A DNA stretch of 64,000 bases, from NCBI GenBank assembly GCA_033032175.1, contig CM065320.1, positions 248,001 to 312,000 of the forward strand, given 5' to 3'. How positions within the stretch are numbered: the stretch's first letter is position 1; each line of letters begins with the position of its first letter. The notes beneath the pieces were generated by a model. The model worked only from the letters and a program-made list of their open reading frames with translations. It did no database searches and was not told the origin of the DNA. The stretch is from Saturnia japonica (lineage: Eukaryota > Arthropoda > Insecta > Lepidoptera > Saturniidae). A program made the translations under genes and the position numbers. Shown piece after piece: positions 23,601-34,265 of the stretch.

Positions 23601-25875
23601 TCTTGCAACTTGCATCAAAAACAACGCGTAGCTTAGTTGTCGTGCTCAAAGGGTTGATGACACAATGATGCGGGATAAGGTACCGGTTACCCGGTTGTAG
23701 GGTAGGTTGAGATATAAGATTCATATGATTTAAATTTTCATACTCGCGCATAAAATCTATATAATCGTCTTTCAATTGACTCTGTTTGCTTAATTTTTTC
23801 TCCAGATTAATTAGCCGTGACAAGCAACGCGTGTATGATTCACTTAGATCAGCGTTGCGGTCTTTCAAGAGGATTGGAACGACGTAACGACCATTAGGCT
23901 CACGATATGTAAGGTTGGAGTATAAACGCTCACAAAGCTCATCCTCGGGAACGCGGATACGTGTGCGCGGTGGTTCTTCGACTTCCCAGAATTGCTTCAC
24001 CTGGTCCTCGAGTGTACAGGTAGAGGCTAGTAATGAGGCGGTAGTAGGAGGTGGTCTGGAGCTGTCCGTATCGAGTACTCCGGTTAGTACCCAACCAAAT
24101 ACGCTATGCAAAGCTGTCGGAAGGCCGGGCCCTAGCTGAATACGTTGCCCATCATACACTTCATGGAAGAATTCAGCCCCAATCAATAAGTGGATTTCAG
24201 CTGGGCAATCAAAACTGCTATCTGCTAATGTTAAATGTTTACATCGTTCTCTCAATATAGAAGGTAGTTTAGTACAGGGCATGTGGGTTGTGATATTGTC
24301 TAACACGATCGGCTTTATAGTGAACTGCGGATGATCACCATCGAGAGGTCGCAGTACGCACTCAGTTTCACCCTTGATCTGAAACACGGTATTTTGTCCT
24401 AGTCCGGCTACAGTAAGATTGCAGCGGCGGAGCTTTAAGCCAAGTTTACGTGCGCAGGCAGTAGTGATAAAACAATCCTGTGCGCCGCTATCTAGTAGTG
24501 CTCGTACCGTATGCTCGGTGCCGGTAGTAGCGTTGTACAGGCGCACTTGACACGTACCTAGCAGTACTATACCCCGGCTGCTCCCTATGTGAACACTGGT
24601 ACTTGCTTGGGTAGTGGTAACAGAGTTTGATTGTGCTCGCTCAGTGTGCAGTAAAGTATGATGACGCGAACCGCATTGTAGACAACTCACTTGTGATTTA
24701 CATTGATTTGTTACATGATTACCCCGTAAACAGTTTTTACAAAGATTTTTATTTTCAATCAGTGAGAGTCTGGAATTAGCATTCAAAGACTGAAAGTTTG
24801 GACACTTATAAACTGAGTGTGCTTCGCCACAACATACACATTTAAAGGATGTTTGTGGGCTAGATTTAACAAGATAAGATGAGCGTTTTGATACGCTACT
24901 AGATCGCCGATTAGTTGGCGCAGGTTTTTTTCCGTCAAAGGTCCGGGTAGGTAATGGATTAGCTGAAGATAATTGGCTGGTTTCTAAGACCTTTACGTAG
25001 TCTTGAAGAAACTTTAATAATGCCGAGAAGGTAGGTAGTTGTGAAACATTTTGAGTTTCAAAACGATGACGCGTGTCTGCGTCGAGTGCTCGCGATGCTA
25101 AATAAAATAAAATAAATTCTCCTAAGTTTTCAATATTTAAAGTTTTCAGGGCCTGATTAGATTCATAAAATATGTTTGTTAACGCTTGTAAATCCTTAAA
25201 GTTACTCATTTTCAGTATTGGATAATTTAGGATTTTATCCAAATATGTAATGGCTAAAACACGTTTGTTTTGATATCGCTCAATCAATGTATCAAAAACT
25301 ATTCCATAACTATCAGAAGTTACCGGAACCCCTTTCACAAGAGACAAGGCCGGTCCGGATAAACAACTAATAAGGTAGTGGAATTTTTCTATTGGAGATA
25401 TAGAATTTTTTTCGTGAATGAGAGTTTTAAACGTATCATAAAATGTTTGCCAGTTTTCTATGTTACTATCGAACTTGGGTAACTCGAGTTTAGGTAGACG
25501 CGCGTTCACTGAACACCCGGTGTCAGACCGTAAAAGAGTTTCCGACCCGGTGACGCCGGTGCTCCCGCAAGGGTTCGGTTGAACTGATAACTGCCGGTCG
25601 GCGGCGCTAATTACTGCGTAGTACAAATCATCAAACGCGCTGATCGATGATTGATCGATATCCTGCTCAGGATTCACACTTAATTGTAATGTTTGTATTT
25701 TTTCGTTAACTTGAATAAACTCTTCGCGAATTGAATGTAAACGAGTATACCTCGACTTGAACGCCGAAACCTTTGATCGATCTTTAATCATCTCGTTAGA
25801 TAAATCGAAAAGGATTTGCATCGCCCGAAATACATATTCACGCTGCGATATGAGAATTTTAAGTTTATTCTCCAT
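20683..25875 (-). CDS. BEL/Pao gag-pol polyprotein, 1730 aa
   Basis: One uninterrupted frame makes capsid and all replication enzymes. N-terminal gag region: ~residues 125-290, DUF1759-like, with 'LPKLELPKFDSNIENW'. Cys/His knuckles at ~344-410: 'CKNCLRGNHVTNQC' fits CX2CX4HX4C, flanked by CX2C..H variants. Aspartic protease DSG near 462 in 'ALLDSGAQDCFIT'. Reverse transcriptase ~740-960: first Asp in 'FTCDISKMYRQ' (~795) and 'FMDDI' (~873), the family variant of YxDD. RNase H-like segment near 1043, 'GFCDGSIKAYG', and 'FTDSSTVLSW'. Integrase: zinc-binding HHCC region ending 'CVTCFKVK', then D,D,E in 'GIDFGGPF' (~1428), 'TDGGTNF' (~1497) and 'GGIFESG' (~1546). The C-terminal DUF5641-type tail contains 'NEWRLGRVVKLHPG'. 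Length and gag-pol fusion in one frame are usual for BEL. The start ATG lies 344 bp after the 5' LTR. Confidence 0.95.
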   Translation of the reverse strand: MENKLKILISQREYVFRAMQILFDLSNEMIKDRSKVSAFKSRYTRLHSIREEFIQVNEKIQTLQLSVNPEQDIDQSSISAFDDLYYAVISAADRQLSVQPNPCGSTGVTGSETLLRSDTGCSVNARLPKLELPKFDSNIENWQTFYDTFKTLIHEKNSISPIEKFHYLISCLSGPALSLVKGVPVTSDSYGIVFDTLIERYQNKRVLAITYLDKILNYPILKMSNFKDLQALTNIFYESNQALKTLNIENLGEFILFYLASRALDADTRHRFETQNVSQLPTFSALLKFLQDYVKVLETSQLSSANPLPTRTFDGKKPAPTNRRSSSVSKRSSYLVKSSPQTSFKCVCCGEAHSVYKCPNFQSLNANSRLSLIENKNLCKNCLRGNHVTNQCKSQVSCLQCGSRHHTLLHTERAQSNSVTTTQASTSVHIGSSRGIVLLGTCQVRLYNATTGTEHTVRALLDSGAQDCFITTACARKLGLKLRRCNLTVAGLGQNTVFQIKGETECVLRPLDGDHPQFTIKPIVLDNITTHMPCTKLPSILRERCKHLTLADSSFDCPAEIHLLIGAEFFHEVYDGQRIQLGPGLPTALHSVFGWVLTGVLDTDSSRPPPTTASLLASTCTLEDQVKQFWEVEEPPRTRIRVPEDELCERLYSNLTYREPNGRYVVPILLKDRNADLSESYTRCLSRLINLEKKLSKQSQLKDDYIDFMREYENLNHMNLISQPTLQPGNRYLIPHHCVINPLSTTTKLRVVFDASCKTTNGQSLNDIVFTGPKLQVDIIDIITSFRLHAVVFTCDISKMYRQILIRPEDRCYQHILWRESPSDPVQEYELSTVTYGVSSSPYLAIRTLHQVAADHGTEYPRAAQALLYETFMDDITTGAPSVQEAIELKDQLVKLLGYAQLELRKWSSNSERFLKTLPADHCQFPKLFSEVTNTSSLKILGVQYDPTGDNFTYSYRPIVDTEYSKRSILSNVARIFDPLGWLTPVILKAKLLLQDLWRLKLSWDESVPRDISDNWRDFISDLNNLEHIQIPRHVVPSKAIEFQLIGFCDGSIKAYGCSVYLRSITSHKVHIHLLIAKSKVAPLKVLTVNRLELCGAVLLSKVINRIHTLLTKTINISQTILFTDSSTVLSWLNTEPHKLKTFVAHRVVQITDTTFPFVWRHVSTQDNPADLCSRGMSCAHLANCERWWSGPLWLTSKQTDWPVLVVEEQDCISELKSGSHLCHVNVENVQTSLLNTQLERSSNLTHIQRVVAWIYRFINNTKLHRSHRNLSPFLTSRELDYSMKLLVKHVQHTHFKDVISLIQSNKIVPRHISKLSPFVDSCGVLRVGGRLKQTNFLQSVKHPYLLPKTSRLCNLLIDHFHITYLHCGPRLLQSLIQRQFWILGIRNLIRSRLAKCVTCFKVKPIPIQPIMGDLPLSRVKPGQPFQTVGIDFGGPFMVKESMRRSARIYKAYLCLMVCHSIKAVHLELVTELTTEAFIAALDRFVSRRGLCQVIITDGGTNFVGAKRYLSEVSEMLNKEGDTISSQLASRGITWKLNPASGPHFGGIFESGIKSTKYHLKRTVGSQVLTYEELYTVLTKIEAMLNSRPLVELSTDPGEVDALSAGHFLIGRPLVSLPEPVREENIGLRARWKLVQRLTQSFWRTWQRDYLHTLQQRIKWFKLGNRQPNLNDLVTIVEPNLPANEWRLGRVVKLHPGNDGIVRVVTVRTSKGLLVRPVVKICPLPTEENN

Positions 25876-26194
25876 AGTTGTAATTACTTCAATATTAACG
25901 TAACACTGGTAGGGTAAATCGAAATAAACTTAGAAATGTACGATTATAATGTAAAAATTGAATATTTATGTAGATAATATAATATATATGTTTATAGTTA
26001 CATATATATGTATATAATTATATGTGTATATTTATATATGATGAATTTATATATAGAAAAGATAAATTAGATAAATAAAAAAAGTGAATATAATTATGCT
26101 GCTAGGTTAAGATAATCAATGAATCCGTATAGTCGACTATAATGCAAAACAATTGCTATTTGACAAGGTTAAAACTGATAATTCCATAGGAATT

Positions 26195-26212
26195 CGCGCT
26201 CGAAACGGACCA
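26195..26212 (-). promoter_or_regulatory. BEL primer-binding site
   Basis: Seven bases inside the 5' LTR the minus strand reads TGGTCCGTTTCGAGCGCG. TGG pairs with the CCA end of a tRNA, and 'TTCGA' fits the T-loop. I could not match it to a specific tRNA from memory. Confidence 0.55.
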
Positions 26213-26219
26213 CAATTTA

Positions 26220-26540
26220 TGTTACAGCTTAAGGTAGGATAATGGTGTTTGGTTATGTATTTTGGACTTACGGAATTCAATGCACCGTCACTATATGAGC
26301 ACTCACTTTCTTCACTTAATACTGTTCTTTTTTTCTATCTTTTTTTTATTGAATTGACCGGAGCACTCGCGAGGCCATTTATTGTTCGGTAGATTTTTTT
26401 TTAACCGCCTTCCCATCGATGATTGAGTGTTTTTCTCTCGCTAGAGGGCGCGAGTGAGTCGTGTATTGCGCGGTCGCGCGTGGCGCTGTCCGCAGCTCAT
26501 TGACGGGAGATTTGAATGTGGAAGGGATTAAGCTTGTTCA
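26220..26540 (-). repeat. BEL 5' LTR
   Basis: 321 bp, the transcription-starting LTR on the minus strand. It is followed on the plus strand by target repeat CTACT. Confidence 0.95.
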
Positions 26541-26713
26541 CTACTGAATATATCAGTCCCATTGTACCCAATCCATACCAGCATCAAATCAAGAGAGTCG
26601 CCGAGGAGCCAGCACTACCAGGTCGTACAACATCTTAGCTTCATCCGAAAACGGTTCCGCCAAAATGCTGTGAAAAATGCCTATGTTTTGACAGTTTAAA
26701 CTCATATTATTCA

Positions 26714-27364
26714 TCAGCGACTCCCTTTCAATCCTATTTTTTCACACTCTGCCAGTAAATGATGCACGTCATCAATCCTTCCACAAACACTACAGTTGGG
26801 TGACTCTGTTTTTCGCATGAGACACGCAAATCTTCCCGATGGATAGTGCCCCGAACGAAGTCTTAATGCTATCTTTATATATTGTCGACTTAAATAACAT
26901 TCACTAAACCAAGGGTTATGAAGAGACTGACACTGTAATGTCTTATACCATATACCTTTTTCTTTACTTCTTTCATCAAAATATTCACTCCAATTTTCGT
27001 ACTTAATTTTTTTAAATTTTGTCATAATTTCCCAATAATCGACTTTAACCTTCTTTAATATACCCTGAGTTGATCCTAATTTTGCACTACGGTCAGCCTC
27101 TTCATTAACCTTGATACCAACATGAGACGGAATCCATTGCAATATCAAAGACTGATTGTCAAACTGTTGTTTATATATGTGGTCTAAAATATTATAGGCT
27201 ATTGACGCGCCTCTGTAGCCAGAGGAACATCAAACTAGATGCTGAAGTGCAGTTTTGCTATCTGTTAAAATTATAACTTTTCTAATATTATTTTTAATTA
27301 TATAAGTTATTGCCTCTGATATTGCATTGAGCTCCAATGACATAATCGACACATCTTGGTTCAC
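26714..27364 (-). pseudogene. LINE RNase H domain, one stop
   Basis: The minus-strand frame reads through the RNase H core of a LINE ORF2: 'MSLELNAISEAI' (catalytic Glu), 'ILTDSKTALQHL' (Asp), 'QWIPSHVGI' and 'NEEADRSAK' (Asp). Then comes the terminal region with 'LRLRSGHYPSGRFACLM' and a CX2C..HHLL..C motif, 'CSVCGRIDDVHHLLAEC'. One in-frame TGA at 27230-27232 breaks it after 'LQHLV'; the frame is otherwise open and ends in TAA/TAG-type stop at 26714. Reverse transcriptase and endonuclease are missing through 5' truncation. Family: RNase H-bearing LINE (I/jockey/R1 group), not further resolved. Confidence 0.8.
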
Positions 27365-27376
27365 TTTAACCAGACT

Positions 27377-29399
27377 TTGTACTACAAAAATATTTTGTAT
27401 CTGGATCGAGAATATATTATGTAGGTATAAATAATATAATAAAAAAATACTAAAATCGGAAATATCAACATTTTTTACCTGGTCCCTTTACGTGGAATGC
27501 CCTATATGTGTCAACGTTAAATAACATGATCAAATTTAAAATATTCGAAGCGCAAATGTCCAACGTAAAAGACTGTCATCTGCACTAAAGAAATGGCTAA
27601 CGAAAATAAATATTCAAAGAGTATTTAATTTTCAAATTTATATTTAATTTTTTACACCGTAAGAGGCTTGAATATTGTTGCGGCTTTCGTTTTTTTAAGT
27701 ACGAGTAAAAAAAGAAAATAAATTAAACGCCATGGCTCGGCTGTGGGTTCTTAATTAACTATTCAGTATTTTAATGTAGCTCGTATATTATTTAAACCTT
27801 CTGGCTCTGGGTTATCTTCAATATTATAATGTTATTTATATTAATTTAATAAAGCTATCGGGTTGTATAGTTATTTTTATAAATACTTAAAATCGATTAT
27901 ATTATCAATCATCTTTTGAAACGTCCTGTTATTTTTTCAATAAGATTTTCAATTAAGGAATTCTCGATTATTTTAAACACCATACATAGGTTTATAATAC
28001 AATTACAAAGAAAGTGTAAGTAAGCAACGTAAAAATATGACAATTTAACATAAAATTATTATATAAGCCATACCTATTATATAATAATTGTTGTGTCGAT
28101 TTACAGGCTAACTTTTAACAGTTGCGATTGAAGGAATTCTAGATTCCATTTCAGGTTTAAAAGAATATCTAAACCCAACGTAAATGAAAAAAATAAATAT
28201 GTAAAGGAACCTGATAATTTGTTAAGATAAAAATCATACTCAAATAAAAGGTCTTTATAGCAATCGACAAATACAAAGTAACTTTGGAATAGCAAAATTC
28301 TTTTTGCTTCAATGGTGGTGTGTAGTATCCGAATATTTCATAGAGTAAAATAAACACAAAACCACGACGTATTCTGAAATTTACTTTCATATCTATAAAA
28401 AAATTAAACAACACTTTCTCTTCTGTAGGAGGTTTTCTCCCAAGAAGCTTAAATTTTGATATAAGCAATTTGTTTTGTCTTTCAAAAACAACCGCACTTA
28501 GTTCAATTTTTATTTTGCACCTAATCCTTCCATTTTATATCGTGTCACAAGTTGGGATTTGATTGTAATAAGCGATGTGATGACCGTATATGGTACATTG
28601 TTAAGCCCTAAGAGGATTAAATGTAAGTCTAGATATCGGTACACGTCTTGCTTAGTGCTTGCTGGACGATAGAAAATGATACGACTATAAAATGTAAACC
28701 AGTAGAAAAGGCTCCATTTATATGGTTGCATAAGATTTTATTTTATCTAAAGCTCTCAGGTTCGTTTTAGGGTTTGAACCAAAACCATTTCTTTAAACCC
28801 ATGTGTGACGTCTTAGTGCGTTAACTTTGGGCCAAATGGTTTACCTAAATATTCTGTACAATGTACTATTACATTAAATTTGGACATTTCTAAAATAACC
28901 ATGCCGCCTATGTATTTGGAACCAGACTATAATTTCCCCGTATTATTAAGTAAATATTTTAATTAATTTCTCAGTAAAGTCCATTTAAGTGTTAATTATA
29001 GAGCTATTAAAAGGAAAATTAGGCCATGGACAATAGGTTGTACTCGGCTAGGGTCTCGAAGTACGGAGTGCTTAATTTAATTTTCTTTAGTACCTACCTA
29101 CCGACATTTCGAATAACAAAATTTCATTTTGTAATATTAAATAGATTGGTGATGTAGTTGGTTCCTCTGGCATTTAAAATAAAGCTCCAAAATTAATTAG
29201 AATATAGAACTAAGTATAGTTATATATTTAGGAAAATTAATTTCTTTGAAATTTATATGTAACTATATATATACACGGAGACACCGGCCAAATAAAAACT
29301 ATTTTTTTTTTTGTTTTTTGTACTAACTTCGTAATATGATTATACAATAGAGAATCGTCACCGTCATGCTGGCTTGCTGAAATGCAAATGAATATTGGA
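27377..29399. other. No gene recognised
   Basis: A+T-rich. Overlapping minus-strand frames between 28101 and 28731 contain stretches that are lysine- and phenylalanine-rich, and I recognise none of them. It might be a very old transposase relic. Confidence 0.35.
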
Positions 29400-29700
29400 C
29401 TCAATATGATAGAAAGGAGCGGAAACGTTGCTTGGAAGACCGTTCCACATCCACGCGGTTACTAACACCTTGCTGGAGGGAGGGCATCTACCCTCTTGTC
29501 CGTACATGGCTACCCCTAACTTCCACATCTATTTCTGCCACAAAGAAGCAGTACCAGCACCATTGTGTTTCGGTCCGAAGGTTGTCGTTGCTAACACACT
29601 GGGTCTTGAAGCGTTGTAACTCAGACATCAGTTTTGGCAAGCTATTAATGACTGACACTGTAATAACTGCAGTTTTTATAGTCAATGAGACCATTTAGTA
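29400..29700 (-). repeat. Probable LINE 3' fragment
   Basis: On the minus strand, 'tttgtggcagaaatagatg' followed by 'gtacggacaagaggg' and 'gtggatgtggaacggtc' resembles a G+C-rich lepidopteran LINE tail. Frames on both strands are open for 60-90 codons, but neither shows a domain. Confidence 0.4.
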
Positions 29701-31686
29701 AAATATTTATATCTAGTGAGCTGATGCGTAAGAAAAGTGCTTGTAGTATCAACGTATGTGGAGAAATATAGAACTATGGATTTTTCGGTATTTGAAGCTG
29801 CCTATATACGTAGTGTGCTGGCGTGGTAATAAAGCTCGTGTCAAATTCGGGAAGAGGTATTTACCCAGCAGTTGGATACTTACAGGCTGGTATCATTTCA
29901 ATAACACACAAAGCACAACACTATGACACACAGGGTCGCATCCTAAAGTTTATTTTAAATTTATATACTTATTATGTTCTAAAAATATTTACAATGATAT
30001 ATAATATACCTATTATAGTCGCTACGCCAGCAAATCCAATAAACACTTTTTTGATTAAGGCGAAGTAAGACGGCCGGCGTGCGTAGAAACCGGTTTTGTA
30101 TTATTTTAACTGATATCGAAAATAGAAAAACATTTAGTAGTATACTATGTTTGCATTTAAATACGTGGATACTTTTGGAAACGTGGATAAATCGCTTTTT
30201 TATGTTATTGAAATTTTAGATATATTTATTTGTCGGTTTCGGTAGCGCAACGAAGATATATAAAAACAATTAAAATTTTATTACAATCATAATAGACTTC
30301 ATGATTTAATCAACGCAGGAATATAAAACTTGGTTGAGATAAGATTTCCATTGTGATCGAAATGAAAGCGTCGCGTGGACGTCTCCCTTGTCACAATGGT
30401 CGGTGTGCTTTTCGATGCACAATGGCCATTCCACATCTCTCATCTCTGGAAACAGTGGATTCCAACACTTTTATTGTGCGTTAAATTGGAACAGATGGGA
30501 ATGGAAGCATTCATAATGAAGTTGACAAAAGGTTCGCTTTTATATTATTGTTTTAGCTTTGAATTAACATTCGTACAAAAGTATTACTTTGCTAGCGTAA
30601 CGAGATAGTAGCAATATAGACATCAGACTACAGTATCAAACACCGGTGGAACGAAATATATATATGTAAAAAATAACAAAAGGAAGTATATTGTAAGTAA
30701 ACTTTTATTTAAAAAGAAACTGTAAACTAATTATACCATTGAAACGCAATACCATATTGAAATGTGATCAATTATAATTCTGTTCCTATACTATTCACAC
30801 GTATAAAACTAAAATAATTATTGAACAACTAAACGGGCACAAAGGACGAAAAAAAAGTGAGGCGTCATTCTATAGGACACCTGGCAGATGTGAAACATCT
30901 AAATTTAATTATATTTTTATATGAATAAAAATAAAGGAAAAAATTATCGGATAGATTAACCAGTGTTATTTTTATGAAATTACTTTAGAAAAGAAATATA
31001 TTTTATGTATTATTTACTGATAAGATTTACTCCCGTCCAAACGCGCCATCAGATGTTTCACATGAGCAAAATTATTTAAGATAAATTAAGTGATTATACT
31101 TTTGCTATTTTATAAACCTAACCTATACAAATAGTAGTATGAAAAGAAAAAATAATTCAAACTCAATGATAATATTTTAGGCAACTTAAATTTATATACA
31201 CCCAGATAAAGCAAACATGTTCAAGAACTGGCAAAACCCGAGACGAAGTAAACACGACGGGAACAACCAATCACTGAATGCATAACAACAAGTTTGGTTT
31301 GGATAATATATCAGGTTGTTTGTATGAAGAGAATCACTTTCAGCGAAACAGCGCGGTAAGTTGTACGGAAGATATGTTTAGACGTCATTAACATTTTGTT
31401 TGTTACACTAGGTTATTATTATACTCGACAGTATGTTCATTCGAACTCGATGTTGTTGTTAACTAGTTATTATCTTAATTTATTACGAAAGAATGTTTAC
31501 TTCTAGGTTATGTTATGATATTTTCAGGAGATTATCCAGACCTCGGTGTATAGTACAATTTGCTTTATAAATACACATAGGTATAATTTTATTATGTTAT
31601 ATTGCAAACAAATGTAGACGTTGGGAAAAACACATTGTAACAAAAAGTCTACACTATGAAATTGCTTGCTAAGCTTCTTGTGTTAT
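29701..31686. other. No gene recognised
   Basis: A+T-rich. A G+C-richer patch at 30370-30480 is unassigned. 'atgtgaaacatct' at 30886-30900 is matched by its reverse complement near 31052-31066, about 150 bp apart, which suggests a decayed inverted-repeat element. Confidence 0.4.
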
Positions 31687-31950
31687 TGTGGCGAAGATGT
31701 GCCTAATCTAGCGGTCCTGGGTTCGATTCTCAGGTTGAGCAAGGTTCTATTTAGTTTTATATGAAATTCTTAGTAGCAGCTCGGTGTTTGGCTTTGTGCA
31801 AGATTAATGGCAATAGGCTGGCCCTTTTACATGGGACCTAAATCATACCCGGCGTAAAGTGGGTGTACATTAGTACAACTCTGCCTAACCCTTCGGCGAC
31901 ACAGGTGTGATGATATCAAGATGTTATGATCATCCATAGAAGTATAACTG
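31687..31950 (+). repeat. tRNA-derived SINE
   Basis: A tRNA-related head with a clear pol III B box, 'gggttcgattctca' (31719-31732), and a weak A box just upstream. It is followed by a body with 'gaaattcttagtagcagc', 'gtttggctttgtgcaag' and 'aatggcaataggctggcc'. The same head and body, in reverse, occur at 44.8-45.0 kb. SINEs encode nothing and rely on LINE enzymes. Confidence 0.75.
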
Positions 31951-33055
31951 AAACTTCTTCGTTTTAGATATAGATTTTAGAAACTGTTCAATGTACATGA
32001 TTGTTTAACTTAATACATCTATTTAAGGAATTACAAGAAAATATATTATTAACAGTTAGTGATGATTATTTACTTAAAGCTAATCTGTTTACGTTTACGA
32101 ATACATTTCTTTGAATTTTTGTTCATCAATCATGCTCAAATGTTTGGACGGATTCTAATGAAATTTTGCATTGAAATCAATTTATGTGGCACGACATAGG
32201 ATTTTTTTCCTAAACAGACGGTCTCCAGTTAATAAATAATAATAATGTCGTAATTTTTTTTTATGTAAACGATTCCAGTTTTAAAAGTTAATTATTAAAG
32301 AAGCGTTTTCGAATACAATAAACTTGGTAACATCTGGATACATTTTTATTATTCCCATAATTTCTGAGGACTTGTATGTATATAATGAAGCATTAGTATT
32401 CGGAACAGGCGTTGTTACGTAGTACTTTGAACTCGCATAAAACTTGATAAAATATATTACGTGAATTGAAAACGAACGTATTTCGTACAAAAACGCTATA
32501 CATATATGTGTGAAATTTCTATTTTACTAACCGACCGTGAATCGAAACGTGCAAAATGCCGGTTGAAAATGCGATCTCCACGCTTCCCACAGGACATTTT
32601 GGAAAAGAGAAAAAGAAATGAGGGTTTGTGGCGAGGTTGCCTCATAAAAATTGTAACTCGAGCCTCGATTCGCGTTGGGAAATGTCGGAAATGTAGCTGA
32701 GACTGGACAGCTGAGAAACATCTGCTGCTTTCATTAAATAACCTAGCTATATCTAACTTAACTAACAAACTAAATTGTATATCACTGATAATCTTATTAA
32801 GTAAATTCGTTTAATTTCGAGTAACACTAGTAATAAATTTATTAACTAGAACGACTAATTTCTAATTACAAAAGTTCTACAATTGTTTTATTGGCTAAGT
32901 TTGGTCTTACACCTAAATAAATTTGGTGCAGATTAACAGTCATCGTAAGTAATAATTATGTCATATTTTTATCTGTACCCTCTTATACATTCTTTTTGCA
33001 AGCAGTTGACAGGTAGAAAAATATACTTTAGATGATACTCTTACATATCTTGCAG
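31951..33055. other. No gene recognised
   Basis: A+T-rich. A G+C-richer segment at 32520-32700 is open on both strands for about 64-90 codons without a recognisable domain. It is not supported as a gene. Confidence 0.4.
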
Positions 33056-33250
33056 GCCTCGTGGCGCAGTGGTAATAAGCCATATTATTGCGCCGAGCGG
33101 TCGTGTGTTCGAGCCTCGATCATAACTAACTTTTGTGTGATGAACATAATTGCCTTAATTAAATATTTTACTTCGTTTGGAATTAAATGACCGTGCTTGA
33201 AATTGTGTAAAAAAATTGATCCAATTGTATTAACTGTAAAACTCAATAAC
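33056..33250 (+). repeat. tRNA-derived SINE with perfect A box
   Basis: The head 'ggcctcgtggcgcagtgg' contains a perfect pol III A box, TGGCGCAGTGG (33062-33072). The B box 'tgttcgagcc' is at 33106-33115, and the body contains 'ttttgtgtgatgaacat'. The anticodon-arm region is degenerate and sequence runs on past the tRNA end, so this is a SINE and not a functional tRNA gene. Confidence 0.75.
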
Positions 33251-33977
33251 AAGTTATTATTATCAATTGACAATGTTAGCCAATAAATATTTGTTATTTC
33301 AGAAGCACCAGTAAAGAATACGTCTACGTATTCTAATTTGGTTGTTTACTCGGATTTTACGAATTTATCCGTAACATGTAACAAGGACATGTTGAGTTTA
33401 AATTTATTTTTACGTTATATATTTTGTATATTAAAAATATTATAATATGTGCTTTTAATACTATGTAATAGATTCATGTTTTATTTATATTATGTGTCTA
33501 ACCTATATCTAGATTTTGGTAAAGCACAAGTAAATAATTGTAATACAGTTATAGATATAAAATTATAATGCATATATAATACACTAGCTGTGCCCCACGG
33601 TTTCACCCGTGTTAATTATATCCGACAAACATCGCGCCAATGTTCTTGTGTAGCCTATTATATTAATAATTGTTGTCACTTCCCGCATACTTTGTTTTTT
33701 TGATATACTAAGGACCAATATTTTTGTAGAACATTGTATTTACGTATCGTTAAAGGTAGGACTGCACAAGAGAGGCGCGGCGCTGCGCGTCGCGGCATAT
33801 TTACCTCCAAAAAAATATTTTGACGCGTAGCGCCGCTACACATAGTGCTAATGTCCCTCGGTGAACACATGTAAAAATATAGCGACATAATAATATACAA
33901 TTTCCTATTCAATTGGCAGATATCACGTTTTACTTTTTTTTTGTCGTTTTATGTCGGTTTAGCGTTTTAGCCACAAT

Positions 33978-34265
33978 CTCACCTGATCTTAAGTGTCGAT
34001 GTGGCCCAAGATGATAGCACGTTGAGCCTAGTGAAAACTTTCAAGTTCAGCTGCCAGAACACACCAATTGATGTTTGGAGACAGATTTTCAACATGAGGG
34101 TAGTAGCTAGCCAGGCGGGAATTAACAAAAAACCTACCACCATGTTATGGTTTCATCACGAGGTTTTCCGTCACCGAAAGCTTAAGGTCAAGGTCAAATC
34201 ATTTTAGGGATTCGTACTCACGTCGATCGACGCGTTATCCGTACACGCTATAAACTGAACCATCA
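33978..34265 (-). repeat. SINE nested in the Harbinger-like element
   Basis: On the minus strand, 'gtcgatcgacgtgagtacg', 'gctttcggtgacggaaa', 'cctcgtgatgaaaccata' and 'catggtggtaggtttt' match the plus-strand copy at 47170-47340 in order. 33978-34023 adds 'tctcacctgatcttaag' and 'gtggcccaagatgatagc', a common lepidopteran repeat tail that may belong to another insertion. Confidence 0.65.

Larger units (their letters stand above)
20139..26540 (-). mobile_element. Complete BEL/Pao LTR retrotransposon
   Basis: A 6402-bp element on the minus strand: 5' LTR 26220-26540, leader, a single gag-pol frame, purine tract, 3' LTR 20139-20458. The LTRs start TG and end CA on the plus strand. The 5-bp target duplication CTACT flanks it at 20134-20138 and 26541-26545, the size usual for BEL/Pao. 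Only about 220 bp separate the stop codon from the 3' LTR, so there is no env-like third gene. All expected enzymatic motifs are open. Together with near-identical LTRs this marks a recent and possibly still competent copy. Confidence 0.95.
20099..27376 (-). mobile_element. 5'-truncated LINE split by the BEL insertion
   Basis: The minus-strand LINE begins at about 27365 with the RNase H domain, continues into its 3' UTR to 26541, is interrupted by the BEL element, and resumes at 20138-20120. It ends in an A-run seen as nine T at 20111-20119. Candidate target duplication: ttaaccagatt at 20099-20109 and ttaaccagact at 27366-27376 (10 of 11). Removing BEL leaves about 0.86 kb of LINE. The 3' UTR continuity across BEL is inferred from the A-tail, orientation and flanking repeat. 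It has not been aligned to a full element. Confidence 0.6.

Noticed and set aside
20744..24260. Plus-strand frames opposite the BEL gag-pol
   Set aside because: They are antisense shadows of the 1730-codon frame with no independent signature.
33056..33125. tRNA gene
   Set aside because: The A and B boxes are good, but the anticodon arm and acceptor pairing are not, and SINE body sequence continues downstream. It is a tRNA-derived SINE.
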